From Rhodosporidiobolus odoratus (taxonomy: Eukaryota > Basidiomycota > Microbotryomycetes > Sporidiobolales > Sporidiobolaceae), in assembly GCA_034387635.1 (NCBI GenBank), contig JAOANU010000020.1:124001-188000 (forward strand): 64,000 nt of DNA, written 5' to 3'. Below are positions 22,250 through 36,701 of this stretch, piece by piece. A model generated the notes under the pieces. It saw nothing but the letters and a program-made list of their open reading frames with translations. It was not told the origin of the DNA and did no database searches. The first letter of the stretch is position 1, and each line of letters begins with the position of its first letter. A program made the translations under genes and the position numbers.

Positions 22250-25200
22250 CTAGCTCCCCCTCCCCGCTCCCTGCAAAGTCTTCCAAACCCCCTCCCGCGT
22301 GACCGCCTTGCCCGTCCCCGAGCTCGACGTCCAAACCTTTTCGAACGCGGCACTCACCCCTACACCCGAATCGACGACTATCTGTTGCTCTTCCGCGTTG
22401 TCAGTCCACTCGATTCGAGCTAGTGCTGCTGCTCCGTCAGCGTCGCGCGTGGAGGGAGGAGCGGTAAGAGCGAAAGAACGGAGAGCTGAAGCGGGGGCGG
22501 AGCCGAAGAACAAAGCTGCAGAGGCAGAGGTGGAGATGGAGGAAGCAGAAGAAGAAGCGGGGTAGGACAAGCCCGACCTGACAAAGTCAACGTCCTCATA
22601 CTTGAGCCCACCCCAAAGCTGAACCTCCATCGTCGGAACGCCTGTCAATCCAGTCGTGGATTTGTAGAGCTCGCTCGACGACTCCGGAGGGTTTGTCGGG
22701 CTGGAGAGGAGGTAGTCTACGAGGAGGATCGCGGTGGAGGGCGTGAGGAGATTCAGATAGTCGAGGAGGACATGGTCGATGATCGAAGACGTAGTCGTGG
22801 TGGAGAGGAGACCGAAACGCTCGATTGTAGCTGGTGAGCTTGAAGGAAGAGGTGAAGAAGAGGATGCCAGAGCGGACGAGCCTGAAGAAAGGAGTTCGCC
22901 GGCGTGGAGGGTAAGCCGAGGGGTGAGGGAGTCGGAGGAGCGAAGCACGAGCGCTTGTTGGGGAAGTGAGGCACGATCGTCGGACGAAGGAAAGGGAAGA
23001 CGGAGGTTGAGAAGGTTGAGCTGGCCATAGATTGGGCGAGTCTACAGCCGCAACGCGACAGTTCGATCAGCCTTCGTATCACACAGAAGTGCACAACTAC
23101 CCTGGCACCGGTAGCCTTCAGGTTCGTTGAAGGGCGGAAAGGGTAAGAGAAAACAGGGCGTACCGTGCAACTTCCATGTCCTGCCGCGCTGGTCGCCACC
23201 TGACTGAGCCCGAAGGCTCCCTCGACCGCGTTCACCCTGTCTAACACGGCCTGGCTCAAGCCTCCTTGACATCCTACAGCCAACGGCAACGCATTCCCAC
23301 TCGCCTTCGCCGCCTCAAACGCATCCGTTACCTCTGTCGCAGTCGCATCAAAAGGAATGACGACTTCTGCTCCCGCCACCGCTGCTCGAAACCCATCAAG
23401 CTGTTCAGTGGACAAGCCGAGGGTGTCGTTCCAATAATGCTTGAGCGCCCCCCCTCGTTGCTTATTCGACGCAACTGCATAACTCGTCACCTTCTCCAAC
23501 GCCGACTTCGCCTCACCCGCAGGCTCAATCACTGCTCTAGCGTCCGCTGATGCTCCACTCATTCTCTCCCACCCGTTCCCTCCCAAATCCTGCACCCCCC
23601 TGGTCAAAACCGCCAAATCCCAAGTAAACCCTCCCACGATAGCTTGATAATTGCTATTCGGTTTCGTAGCGGGTTCGTCACCATAAGGGATGAAGGAGAG
23701 ACCTAAGGCGAAGGTTCGGAGGGAGGTTAGGGAATTGTTTGATTCGGTAAGGGAGAGGGTGTGGAGGAGGGCGGCTTGGGTCCAGCTTAGACGGGTGGGG
23801 TAGGTACGGATCGAGAGGGAAGGTAGGGCGAGGAGGGAAAGCTGAGAGACGCAGGATGGAGTGGCCGAAGCAGAGGAAGAGGAGGGAGGAAGGATGTACC
23901 GCTCGAAAACCGTCGAGAGTCGAGTGAGATTGACTTCAGGCGCCCACAGCCTCGATGCCGTCTCGGCGACCTCTCTGAGTCCGTGCGCCAGCCCGTCCAC
24001 GCATGTCGCGTTGAGGTGGCACCATTGACCTCCCCACTCCCCTCTGCAAGCACACGCGCAGGTCCCGTCCTTCCCCGTTCGTGAGGAGGTTCCGCCGTTC
24101 TCGCACGTGCAGTCGCCGTCGGTGGCAACGGCGACGCCGGAGGACTTGGAGAGACCGATGGCGAGACCGACGAGGAGAAGGAGGAGGACGACAAGGGCAG
24201 TGACGAGGAATACCTTGACTCGTTTCGACCGACGGGCCCACCACCCCGCCACTCCCTTCCTTCTCCTCGTCCTCTTGCTTCGCCTAGAGGATGCAGACGA
24301 CGCCGGCTTTTCTCCGTCTTCTCGGTTTCGTCCCTCATCCTGGTCCCTCAACCGCTCCGACTCGTCCCTGATACTCCACCCCATCGTCGCTGTTCCCGCC
24401 CACCTGAGACTCTTGCCTGTCCCCGTCCCAGCCTTAGTGCCGGTAGTGGCCGTCTCGCTTCTAGCGTCCAGGCTGGGCGCCGATACTGACGGAGCAGGGG
24501 TCTGGGAGGTAGAGGGAGAAACCCCCTTCAGCCATCGTTCCGTCCTTCGTTGCTTCTCCTCCTCCTCGCTTCCTCCATTCCCCGTTACGGGCTCTTCAGC
24601 TACCGCAGTTGCAGTTGGAAGCGAGGCAAAGCGATGTCGCACTCGGCCTGCTGGAAAAGGAGGTCTAGCCGCAACGCTCGACGAGACCGAATCCATCCCC
24701 GGTCGATGCGAGAACCGCCGTGAAGTTGACGGCGGACGAGACTGAGGGGGGTAGATGGGAATCTTGAACCCCTCTCTGCCGTCTCCAGCCACACGTTCAC
24801 CCGTACCTCCTTCTTCGCTCGACTCGTCCTCCTCCTCCTCTTCATTTCCAAGCCCGAATGGCCACCCACCTGACCCCGCAGCGCTGAGATGTGGCGGAGG
24901 AGGAGGAGGCGGTACAAACACGCTGACGAAACTAGGGACTTTGCCTGTCCCACTCGTACTGATAGCAGTTCCTGCCCTCGACCTTGTGCCGACATCGCTC
25001 CATCCCCCTCCAGTTCCTCCACCTCCTCCAGACGTCGAGCTCCCACCTGTCCATTCTCTGGCATGTCGCCCGAATGGATTGAGAGGGTGTGAAGAAGAGG
25101 CTGGAGTGGTCGCTGAGAGCGGGGCGGATGGGAGAGGTGGGAGGGGGAAGTCGGAGTAGATCGTTGAAGTGGATGAGAGAGGTGGAGGTTGCGGGAAGGG

Positions 25201-26722
25201 AGTGGTAGAGAAGGCTGAGTGAGGCAGAGGGGGAAAGGCCGAGCTGGGTGGAGCTGGGAAGGATGCGGACATGGTGGATGTGGGGGTTAGAGCGAGGGAG
25301 CGAGGGGGAGGGAGGGGGACGCGGTAGAAGCCATCAGTGGAAGGGGAAATCGTTTGGATCCCATTTCTCGCCGGGTGGTCAGAGCTGGTGGTACTGGCAG
25401 GTGAAGGGGATCTCGAGCTCAACGACTTCGCGTTAAGATACTCTGGCGACGGGGGAAGGGGCAGCGTGAGCGCAGAGGGAGGATGAGCGATTAAGCGCCT
25501 AGCAGCGAGGCTAGTGGCAGCGGGTATAGGAGCGGGAAGAGAAGGCGAAACAGGAATCGAAACGTGCGGCGAGTTGCTCGGGACTGGGAAGGAGGTGGAC
25601 GTGAGCAGGGGAGGTAGAGGGCGGACGAGCGAGAGAGAGCGAGACGAAGTGGGGAGGTCGACTATTGTGTGAGAGGGCCTGGAGAAGTTGATGGCAGCCG
25701 GAGAGGGTGGCGCCAGCGGCAGTCCGACAGACGCTTGTGTCGTCCTCGAGGGAGCGCTAACTGGCACTGAGCGGTTCGAAGGGGAGGACGGGGAAGGCGG
25801 CGGGCGCAGACCCAGCGAAGTATCCCAGTACCCTCCGTTGGCGCCAAAGCTTCCATCCGACGTGAGAGAGCTCTTCGTCACATCTTCCGTTTGACCGGGT
25901 CGTCCAAAGGGCAGGGTCAGGCTTTTAAGACTGCCTAACCGGCTTTTCCTCCTCGCGTCTCTGGCTGGTGTTGAGTCCGGCGAGATTAGTCTTTGTTGTC
26001 GTAGACCGAGTGGATCGGGCGCAGTCGGAGGCGCAGAAGGCAGCGGCCGGCCATCGAGTCCGAAGTTTGCTGGAGGATGCGTAGCTGTAGAGGGAAACTC
26101 ATCGGCAGAGAGAACGGGTGCACGTGGCGGGACGGTGTTGGGGGCATAAGGCGGATGAGCTGCTGAAGACAGCGCCATATAGGGGTCAATGCATGAGTCG
26201 GGCGAGGATCCCGTCGAGCGGTTCAACCCATCTGCAGGCGGGGCGAGAAAAGAGCTCGATAGCTTCTGTTGAAGCCGTTCCGGTGCGGACTCTTTGGGCA
26301 AGAATCCGTGCTGTGCCATCTCTGGAGTAGTCCAAGGCGATTCGACCCTTCTTCCCTGTACCAGTTGCGCCTCGTGGCTTCCTTCGCTGCTTCCATCCTC
26401 GTTTTCGCCTTCTTCGCCAACCTCGTCCGAGTCATCGTAGGCCGCGTGAGCGAGGTAGCTCAGCTTCGTCTCTTCTCGTGCATCGGTGTCACTGACTGAC
26501 AGGGTGAGATCAGGCGCAGGGGTGTTGAGGAAGCTCCACCTCGAACCGGCGGAACCGTTTGAAGAGGAGGATGGGAAAGGCGTGGTCGGGTTGTGGTCGT
26601 ATGGTGCCGGCAGTCTCTGCGGTAGGCGGTCATCAAATGGATTGCTTGCACTGCCCGGGAGAGACGGTCAGCTGCACGCAAAGCGGGAATGCGGAAGGAA
26701 TGGGAACTCGCCTGGATACCAT
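22250..26722 (-). CDS. Large single-pass membrane protein with EGF-like motif
   Basis: Three exons, 26712-26722, 23164-26650 and 22250-23041, totalling 4,290 nt (1,429 aa, in frame). The first junction requires a GC-AG intron (donor AG|GCGAGT); the reading frame upstream of the first internal ATG (26319) is clearly coding (SNPFDDRLPQRL, LSYLAHAAYDDSDEVGEE). The first about 720 residues are Pro/Ser-rich and disordered, with phosphorylation-type low complexity. A basic stretch (SKRTRRRKG) precedes one membrane segment (VFLVTALVVLLLLLVGLAIG). Then comes a Cys-rich EGF-like motif (CTCENGG...CACACRGEWGGQWC) and a globular extracellular or lumenal region with LSFIPYGDEPATKPNSNYQA. The topology suggests cytosolic N-terminus and outer C-terminus. 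Function unknown; a cell-surface or wall role is a guess. Confidence 0.75.
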
Positions 26723-27160
26723 GGCAGAGGCCGTAACTTAGCTTTCGGCGATCACGGAAGTCGCAGAAAGGCTAGCTCAGATCGGACGAGCTTATTATGA
26801 CTGTGCAGATAGCGAAGGGGCGTTCAAGGGTGGGCAGCTGTGTTGATCGGGGTGCAGCGACGAGAGGACGGTGCGAGCAAGCGGTCAAAGCGGGACACGC
26901 CTAAGCGTGACCGCTGAGGGTCATGAAGTATCGAGATGAGCGGTCCGGGTAGTGCACGCATGTCCAGAGTGAGGGCCGGGGAAGCAGAGAGAGCAAGAAT
27001 GAATTTCCCGACTGATGAAACTTTGACGTTCAACAACTTCAGTCGAACTCGCTCTAGAGACATATAGACCAGCCGAAAGTGACCAGCAACTGCTAGGATA
27101 CGGTCCCTGTCGCCCTCTCGCTCTCCGACCCAGTCCTCCCTCTTCCCCTCCCTGCTCACA
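26723..27160. promoter_or_regulatory. Divergent promoter region
   Basis: 438 bp between the EGF-like membrane protein (minus) and ELP4 (plus). Nothing coding seen. Confidence 0.4.
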
Positions 27161-28971
27161 ATGTCTTCTTTTCGACGAAGACAGGCCGCCGTTACCATTC
27201 CCGGAACTCGCACGTCGCCTTCTTCACCCTCACCACTCGTCTCTACCGGCCTCCCAGCGCTCGACGACCTCATCGGCGGCGGTCTCCCTCTCTCCTCTCT
27301 CCTCCTCATCGAATCCGACCATCCAACCAATTACTCCCACCTGATCCTCAAATACTTCATTGCCCAGGGTCTAGAGTGCGGTCATGACGTCGCCGTTCTG
27401 GCAGCAGGAGGAGAAGGTGGACCGAAAGGGGTTGTCGAAGGGCTCATGGCAACTGAAAATGCTGGGACGGCAAAGGATACTAGGGAAGATAGGGAAGAGA
27501 GAGACAGGGAAGAACAGCTTAGGGAGAAGATGAAGATCGCGTTCAGGTATGAGGGGATGAAGGCTCATCAGACGAGTTTGCCGGAACAAGGTGCGTTACC
27601 TACTTTTCTCTTTCATTCTTCTTCCATCGGGTTGTCCCTTTACACCCGAAGTCACTGACCTCGTCTCTCGTGTTTCCTATAGCTGCTTCGAGCACAGGGG
27701 AAGACAACTACTCGTCAATCTTCGACCTGACCTCAACCCGACAATTGTCAGCTTCCGACCGAAAACTCCTCCATCTGATTGACGTTGATGACTTTCCCTC
27801 GGCCTCACCAAATGAGCTCTACGATACGTTGTATCATCGGATAGAAAAGCTGATCAACGATGGCGGGTTCCGGTAAGTGTCCTGCCTTCTTGCTTGTGTT
27901 CTCATCGCATGGGTCTGACTTTGGTTTCGTACTACATCTCGATTCGTGGCCATTCACGATCTCACAAATACAGCCAGGGCAACGAGTCGTCGGCCTCGAC
28001 ACCTCGCCAAGCTCTCCGCCTCGCCCTCTCAAACTTCGGTTCCCCAGCTTGGTCGGCCGTGTCTCCCTCTGTATGTCACAAATCGTTTTCGATCTGTTGA
28101 GGCCTTACCCATCCCCGCTCATCCGCGATTGCGATACATTCAGGTCCTCTTCTCCTTCTTGCTCCGCCTCCGCCACCTCCTCTCCACCACAACCTGCGTC
28201 ACCCTCCTAACCTTCCCCTCCCACCTCTTCTCCTCCTCCCCCTCCTCCTCCCCCTCCTCCTCCCCTTCTTCCCCTCTCCTCATCCGCCTCTCCCACGTCG
28301 CTCACGGTATCCTCCGCCTAACCTCCTTCTCCTCCTCCCCCCTCTTATCCTCCCAATACCCCCGCCATTCCGGCCTCCTCTCTTTTCCCAAACTCCCCTC
28401 CCCCCCGTCTGGATCAGGGGGTCTGATCCCCCCTGGTTCGAAACTTAGTGTCTTGAGAGGTTTGGGAGGAGGAGGACAAGGCAGGGACAATCTGATTGGG
28501 TTTAGGGTGAAGCGGAGCAGGTTTGTGGTGGAGGTTTTGAGTGAGGATCCGGTTGCTGCCGCTGGTGGGGAGGAAGAGGTTGAGAGGAAGAAGAGGGAGA
28601 GGAGGAAGAGGATTGAGGAGGCCAATAGGAGGGAGAGGGAGGTGGAGAGTGAGTTGGCTGAAGGAGAAGGTAGAGGCAAAGGGAGGGAGGAGGCGACGGA
28701 TGTGCTGCTCAGGAAGGTTGGGGAGAGGGTGGCGAGTGTTAGGATTGGAGGGGAGGAACCGGGTCTGAGTGGGAAGATGGATGCCAAAGAAGGAGGAGAC
28801 GTGCCGCTACCCTTACCCGCGACGGCACCCAAGAAGAGCTCGTTCAAGAAGAAGGGAGTCAGGATGGGCGGGGTATCGTTTGCCGGGGCAGACGAGGCGG
28901 ACGAAAAGAAGGAGCCAAAGCCAAGTGTGTCGAGTATGCTGCATAAGCGGCCGGATTTACTAGACTTTTAG
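27161..28971 (+). CDS. ELP4: Elongator complex subunit ELP4
   Basis: Four exons, 27161-27590, 27683-27872, 27974-28070 and 28144-28971, giving 514 aa. The RecA-like PAXNEB fold starts with STGLPALDDLIGGGLPLSSL and LLIESDHPTNYSHLILKYFI. Later come YDTLYHRIEKLIND, LRLALSNFGSPAWS and a helix-rich LFSFLLRLRHLLSTTTCVTL. As in other Elp4 proteins the P-loop is degenerate. Elp4-Elp5-Elp6 form the hexameric ring of Elongator, which modifies wobble uridines of tRNAs. The last about 200 residues are charged (ERKKRERRKRIEEANRRE) and end in KRPDLLDF. The stop lies 280 bp from the convergent aminotransferase stop. Confidence 0.92.
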
Positions 28972-29250
28972 GGATGTTAACCAAAATAGGAAAAGCTCGT
29001 TCCGACCCCGCCCGTGATCCTCGACTAGCCGTCTGCGTTCTCTGCTCTTCGCATGAGCGGAGGGAGAGAAAGCGCGGTTCGAAAGGGAGAAAACGGGAGC
29101 AGGAGACGGGACAACTGACTTTTTCATTCTTTGGGTACTGCTCACGCGAACTCGTCTCCACCACCTCTACGCCTTCGACTCCATGCGCAGCCCTGAAGCC
29201 GCTTACGAGCCGTCTCTCAACCACTTCGTTCCCCCTCCCCCCAACCCTAT

Positions 29251-31597
<2,347 letters not shown>

Positions 31598-32191
31598 TCT
31601 GTGGAGAGTAAAGGGTGAAGGGAGGAAAGGGGGGGACGGGGAAGAGGGAGAAGAGAGAGGGTGGGAAGGTTCGGGTGGGTGGGACAAGGTCAATCAGCGC
31701 AGCCGATAAAGCGAGAGATGGCTCGTGAAGTCAGCGAGTATACTCCATGGTGAGGTACGGTAGAATCGGGCTTACTTTGCTGGATACGAGTGAAGAATTG
31801 ACGACCCAGAGGACACGATCAAGAGTGGGGGTCAAGTCAGCGACTACAGCACGAGAGGGTGTGCGAGCAGTACGAGCGTGTAGCTGGGCTTCTGTATTGT
31901 ACAAACCTGAGCAGAGTAAACTCACAGAGACCAGACGAGGGTGAAAACCTAACAAGAAAAGACGAAGCGTCCCCCAGCGTCCCCGCCCGCGGTCTCTCGT
32001 CCAAAAATCGTTGACTCTCCTTTTTCTTCCGTACGCAGTTCTCCACTTCCTGTTTCTCCCTATTCACGCATAGAGACATTCACAGCACCGCCTCTGACCT
32101 ACAGTCTCGTTTGTGGACAAAACAGAAAAAGACAACAACTATGCACGTGCCAATTCCTTCAGACTTTTCCTGCTTGACCCGCGCCTAGCAG
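31598..32191. other. Intergenic: aminotransferase promoter
   Basis: About 590 bp upstream of the aminotransferase start and downstream of the ESS2 stop, both on the minus strand. No coding feature recognised. Confidence 0.45.
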
Positions 32192-34890
32192 TTACTTGCC
32201 AATGACCAACCGCCTCCGCTCTCTCTCCCTCTCCTCCGCAGCCGACAGCGGTTCAAGATCCGGGTCAAACCCAAGTGATGGCGCCGGGGAGGGCTGCATA
32301 ACGTAAAAAGAAAGAAAAAAACAGCGGACGGGTCAGCTATGCTCATCCGCAACCAAACGACAGAGAGAAAAAGAGGGAGAGAGAGAAAATGACGAAACAT
32401 ACAGTCCACCTCCCCCTCCTCAACCTCTCCTCACTCTCCACCTCCCTCGCTCTCCTCTCCGCCCTAACCCTCCGTCTCTTCTCCTCCTCCTCTTCCTCCT
32501 CTCTTCCCCTCTTTCCCCCCACCTTCGCACCCGTACTCGTACCGGAATAAGCCTGATTCCCCCTCAAACCCTTCTCTATAGCCCTCCCCGGTTGGGTGCG
32601 GGAGAGAAGTGATCTCGCAGCGGGTGAAAGGTCCGAAGCCGTAGCTCGAGGAGTGGTTGATCCTCCCAGTGTCGCTCCACCGCCGCGAGTAGCGCTCCTA
32701 ACCGAAGCATGCAGCACGCTTTTATGCAGGGCCGAAGTCGAAGCCGATCCCGGTCTCGCCTCAAGCGCCATCCCCGTCCCCCTCTTACTCCCTCCTCCGC
32801 CATGCAGACGTTCCGACAAACTCCTCTTAGCCTTCTTAGCCATCCTATGCGCCAACTCCTCCCTTCTATCCGTTTCTCTCACTTTAAAAGGTCCGACGGC
32901 TGCATCAACGGCGTAAGGATCCGAGGAGGAAGTGCGAAGGGTAACGGGGGTTGCTTCAATCGTTCCCCAGGTCATTAGTTCTTGAAGGGCGGAGGCGGGG
33001 AGGGAAGAGGCGGTGGGGGAGGGGAGGGCGTCGACGAAGGAGAAACCTTGGAGGCGGGGGGTAGAGGAAGAGGGGTCGTTGGGGTCTGGTCGAAGAAAGG
33101 TGTAGGATGGGAGATAGTCAGTGCGACAATCCGATAAGCGAGTACGGTGGCGGCTCCGATCGCGGCGCGAAAAAGAAAACAGACCGTGAGGAGAAACCAA
33201 AAACGTACAAGGCGTCCCCGCCACCGCCGCCCCGATCCTACTCCTACTAGGTCCCGTCCCACTCACCTCACTCCTCCCATCCGTCCACTCACTCCCTGGC
33301 ACACTTCGCCTCCTACTCCCCGGTTTCTCCAACTCGACAAGCCGAGTGGCGGCATGTCGGATCCCTTTCGGTTCTCCGAGGTGGTAGGGTTGGGGTTTTG
33401 AGGTGGCTGGGACGTTCGAGGTTGGCGCGGGAGTGAGGGAAGAGGGGTTTGAGCGGTCCGCATCCGGGGGGAACATGAGCGAGTTGCGGTTCTGCAGAGT
33501 GCGTCACAGCGCCGATTCAGTTCGGCACTCTCGCTTCCGGGCAAGTCCAAAAATACTGGAGAAGAGGGTGACAGTGATACGCAGAACGCACCTTGAAAGG
33601 CCATCCCTCGACTTCGATGATTCGTTTCCCCTCTTCTTGCCTCTTTTCCTCCCTCATCTCCTCGTCGACTTCCTCCGCCGTCGCCCGATCCCAATCCACA
33701 TACTGCTTCGCCTTCTCATCCACCTTGTCCACCTCCTTCCCCTTTCCCTTGTCGCTAGCTGTCCCCTCTTCCCCAGCAGCCGTAATGAGTAACGGAGGTC
33801 CACCCGCCTCCCTCCCTCTAATCAACAATCTGTCATTCTCTCCCACCTTGACCTCCTCATTGACGACCAATCTCCTAACCCCCGGTTTCCCAGGCACTCC
33901 TTCCAACATTTTCACACTCCCATCCCCACTAGCCTCGACCATCTCCCTCGTAACCTCTACCAACCTCTCCCTTGCACTTCTCCCTCTCACTGCTCGCTCA
34001 TTCGCCTTCTTTTCAGCTTGCCACGCCCAAGCATGTTTGTCTCGCCGATCTTGATTGTCCCTTGCTAAGAGGTGGGCGAAGGAAGAATTGTCTTCCGAGG
34101 TGTAGCGTGATTGGAAGGCGTCGAGGGAGAGACCGGATGTGGGATCGTCGATAGGGCGAGGGTGAGAGGAAGAGGAGGAGGGAGCGGCGAAAGAGGGCGT
34201 GATCGGGGTTCGGTCAAAGTAGGTGGGTGTGAGGGCGTGGCGGTCGGATTCAGAGTAGGGGGTTCGTCCGGGGGTTTGATCTGTTTGCAGTCAAGGAGCG
34301 AGCGAGAGAGACATTCAGCCATGGGATTTGAAGCGGCATTGTAGCTGATTCGAGGGTAAATAGGTCAAGCGGGGAAAAGCCTTACCTCGTCGACTACTCC
34401 TGCCCACTCTCGGAGTTCTCCCCTCTCTTTGACTTCTCAGCTCCCTGACACTCTGTTGTATCCTCGTCTGATCTCCACTTTCAAAGGCTTCGATAACCTG
34501 ATGTTTGGCTTCGAGGTCTTTGAGGTGGGGGAAGAAGTCGCGTTTGATGATGTACGAGAGGTGGGTTAGGTATTCTTCTTCCTGTGCGGTCAAAGAGTGG
34601 AGTCGAACGAGAGTCAGTCGCTGAGACTTTGGGGAATAGAGACGCATGGGAGGACCAGAGGAACGAGTGGAGAAGGAACAGAGAAAGGAAAAACGAACCG
34701 AGAGGACCTCCTGCTTCAATGCCGAGAAGACCTTTACATCGCTCGCTCTGACCAATTCCCTAGATCCACCTACCGAGGGTGTTGGACTTGCTGCTGCCCT
34801 TGTTATGCAAGTTGATGGTTGGTGATGGTGAAGTGGAGTATCCCATTCTCCTCGACGGGTAGAATCAGAGTGACTGTAAGGGGTAGACAT
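32192..34890 (-). CDS. Splicing factor ESS2/DGCR14 (Es2 family)
   Basis: Starts MSTPYSHSDSTRRGEW at 34890 and ends LSAAEERERRRLVIGK at 32192, with several short introns. Es2 hallmarks in order: EEEYLTHLSYIIKRDFFPHL with LEAKHQVIEAFESGD; GLSLDAFQSRYTSEDNSSFA; the HAWAWQAE segment; EGWPFK, then NRNSLMFPPDAD; and IRHAATRLVELEK followed by the GFSFVDALPSP and LMTWGTIEATP motifs. Es2 is a nuclear component of late spliceosomes (S. pombe Bis1, human ESS2). The C-terminal part is longer and richer in Ser, Arg and Glu than in animals. It shares a 194-bp divergent promoter with the RRM gene at 35085. Confidence 0.9.
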
Positions 34891-35084
34891 ACTCCCTCTG
34901 ACTGAGTAGTCTAGTTCGTGGTAGTAGCAATATCAGTATCAGGTTGTTGTAGCCGATTCCAATCTCATCTCTCTCGCTCTCTCTCATCTCTTAGTATCTC
35001 GCTCATCTCGACTACTGCTACATATAGAGCCACGCGCATTAGCCTCGATCGACAACAAAGGTCCTCCTCTGGCGACATCCAACC
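34891..35084. promoter_or_regulatory. Short divergent promoter ESS2 / NOP6-like
   Basis: Only 194 bp separate two divergently read RNA-processing genes. It contains a CT-rich tract (CTCTCTCGCTCTCTCTC) at about 34970-34987, typical of fungal core promoters. Confidence 0.55.
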
Positions 35085-36406
35085 ATGTCCACCCCGTCCA
35101 CCGCCCAAACTGGGCAGAAGCTCACCAAAAAAGAAAAGAAGGCTCTCGCTTTCCGACAAAACAAATCAGGAGCCAACAAGGGCAAAGAAAAGATTGTCCT
35201 GAATGAGGAGGATGCGGTCCCTGAAGCTGAGGATCTGAATATGGCAGAAGTGGATAGGGACAAGGTTCTGGCGAAGAAGGGAGGAGACAAGGACAAGGGG
35301 AAGGGGAAGAAACGCGCTAGGGAGGATGAGGAGGGCGCTCAGGGGGAAGGGAAGGGAGGTGACAAGGAGGGAGAGGGAGAGGGAGAAGGAGCCGAGGACG
35401 AACAGCCGAAAAAGAAGAAGAGGCAAAGGGGAAAGACGCCGGCGCAGAGGGCTAGGGAACAGAGAGAGAGGGAGAGGGAGCAACAGGGTGCAGTGGGGGA
35501 AGGTGGGACAGCTGAAGGGGATGCTGCCAAGGGAGGCGCGAGGCTGTTGCTCTTCGTTGGCGCGTTCTTTTTTTTCGTTTCTCTCCTCTCTCTACGAAGG
35601 TGTCGCGAAGGCGTCGACCGCGTGCCTGCCACGCCATGCCATCATGTATACGTGCTCACTGCGTTTCTGCCATGTACAGGTAATCTGCCATACAAAGTCA
35701 CGGTCGAAGAAATCCAGAAGCACTTCTCCGAAGCCTGCGGTCAGTCTCGTCTTCCCTCCTCCCACCCAGCTCGCGCTCCTGCTAACATCACACTCGCCCA
35801 CTCGCTCTCGCAATCTCTACGAAACCAGGTGAAACCCCTGCCGTCCGCCTCTTAACCGCCAAAACCCCCTCAACCTCCCAAAGCACCACGACTCAACCCC
35901 CCTCCAAAGGCTGCTGTTTCCTCGAATTTCCCTCAACCTCCGGAACAGCCCTCCAATCCGCCCTCCGTCTCCACCATTCCACTCTCTTGAACCGAAAAAT
36001 CAACGTCGAACTCACTGCTGGAGGGGGAGGGAATTCAGAGGCTCGCAAAGCAAAGATTGAGGGGCAACGGAAGAAGATGGAAGAAGAGCGGGAGAAGGCG
36101 TTGAAGAATAAGAGGTTGAAGGAGGGGGAGGGGGAGGATGGGGATAAGAGGGGGAGGTGGAAATTGGCCGCGGAGAAGAAAGCCGCAGCTGGAGGGGCTG
36201 AAGCGGAAGGGGAGGCCGCTGGAGGTGAGGGAGAGGCAGGTAAGGGGAAGAAGAAGGTTAGGGATAGGAGGTTGAAGGGAACTCAACCTGGTGCCGCTGC
36301 TCCGGCGGTGGCTAAGAAGGAGAAGGAGCAGAAGTTGCCCAAGGCCAGTTCTGGAGCGAACGCGATCAAGTTGGCAAGTGGGTGGGGCAACAAGGCGGGC
36401 AAGTAG
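35085..36406 (+). CDS. NOP6-like RRM protein, ribosome biogenesis
   Basis: Three exons, 35085-35559, 35680-35739 and 35829-36406, giving 370 aa. The N-terminal 150 residues are Lys/Glu/Gly rich. One split RRM follows: LLLFVGNLPYKVTVEEIQKH across intron 1, ACGETPAVRLLTAK across intron 2, then GCCFLEFPSTSGTALQSALR and LLNRKINVELTAGGGGN. The tail is basic (EREKALKNKRLKEG...KKKVRDRRLKG). RRM plus Lys-rich flanks and the RKINVELTAGGGG ending match Nop6-type nucleolar proteins of small-subunit assembly; function is by homology. Intron 1 must start with GC (TG|GCGCGT) to keep the RRM in frame. Confidence 0.82.
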
Positions 36407-36701
36407 ACGTCCTGTGTTGTGCGATCGATACTCACGGGCGCAATGGATCGATGCCTACGACCGCGCCGGATCGATGCCTACGAGAGCAAGGGGGGAATGG
36501 GAAGCAGATTGCGCTTGGACGCGCCGCATTTCTCCTTTCTTCGTTCTCCCCTACCCCTTGCGTCCGCGCCTCGATGCGCAAACCGTAGGACGCCGCGGTC
36601 TCTTGTCGTTTCAACATCGAAGCTGGGTTGAGAAGGTTCTTGCACTACTGAGCACTCGCCGTTGATAAATGCAGCTAAGTAAAGATAGAGTTCGATGGAG
36701 C
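36407..36701. other. Convergent 3' region with a 16-bp direct repeat
   Basis: Between the stops of the NOP6-like gene (plus) and the F-box-like gene (minus). Contains GGATCGATGCCTACGA twice, at 36445-36460 and 36468-36483. Confidence 0.7.
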
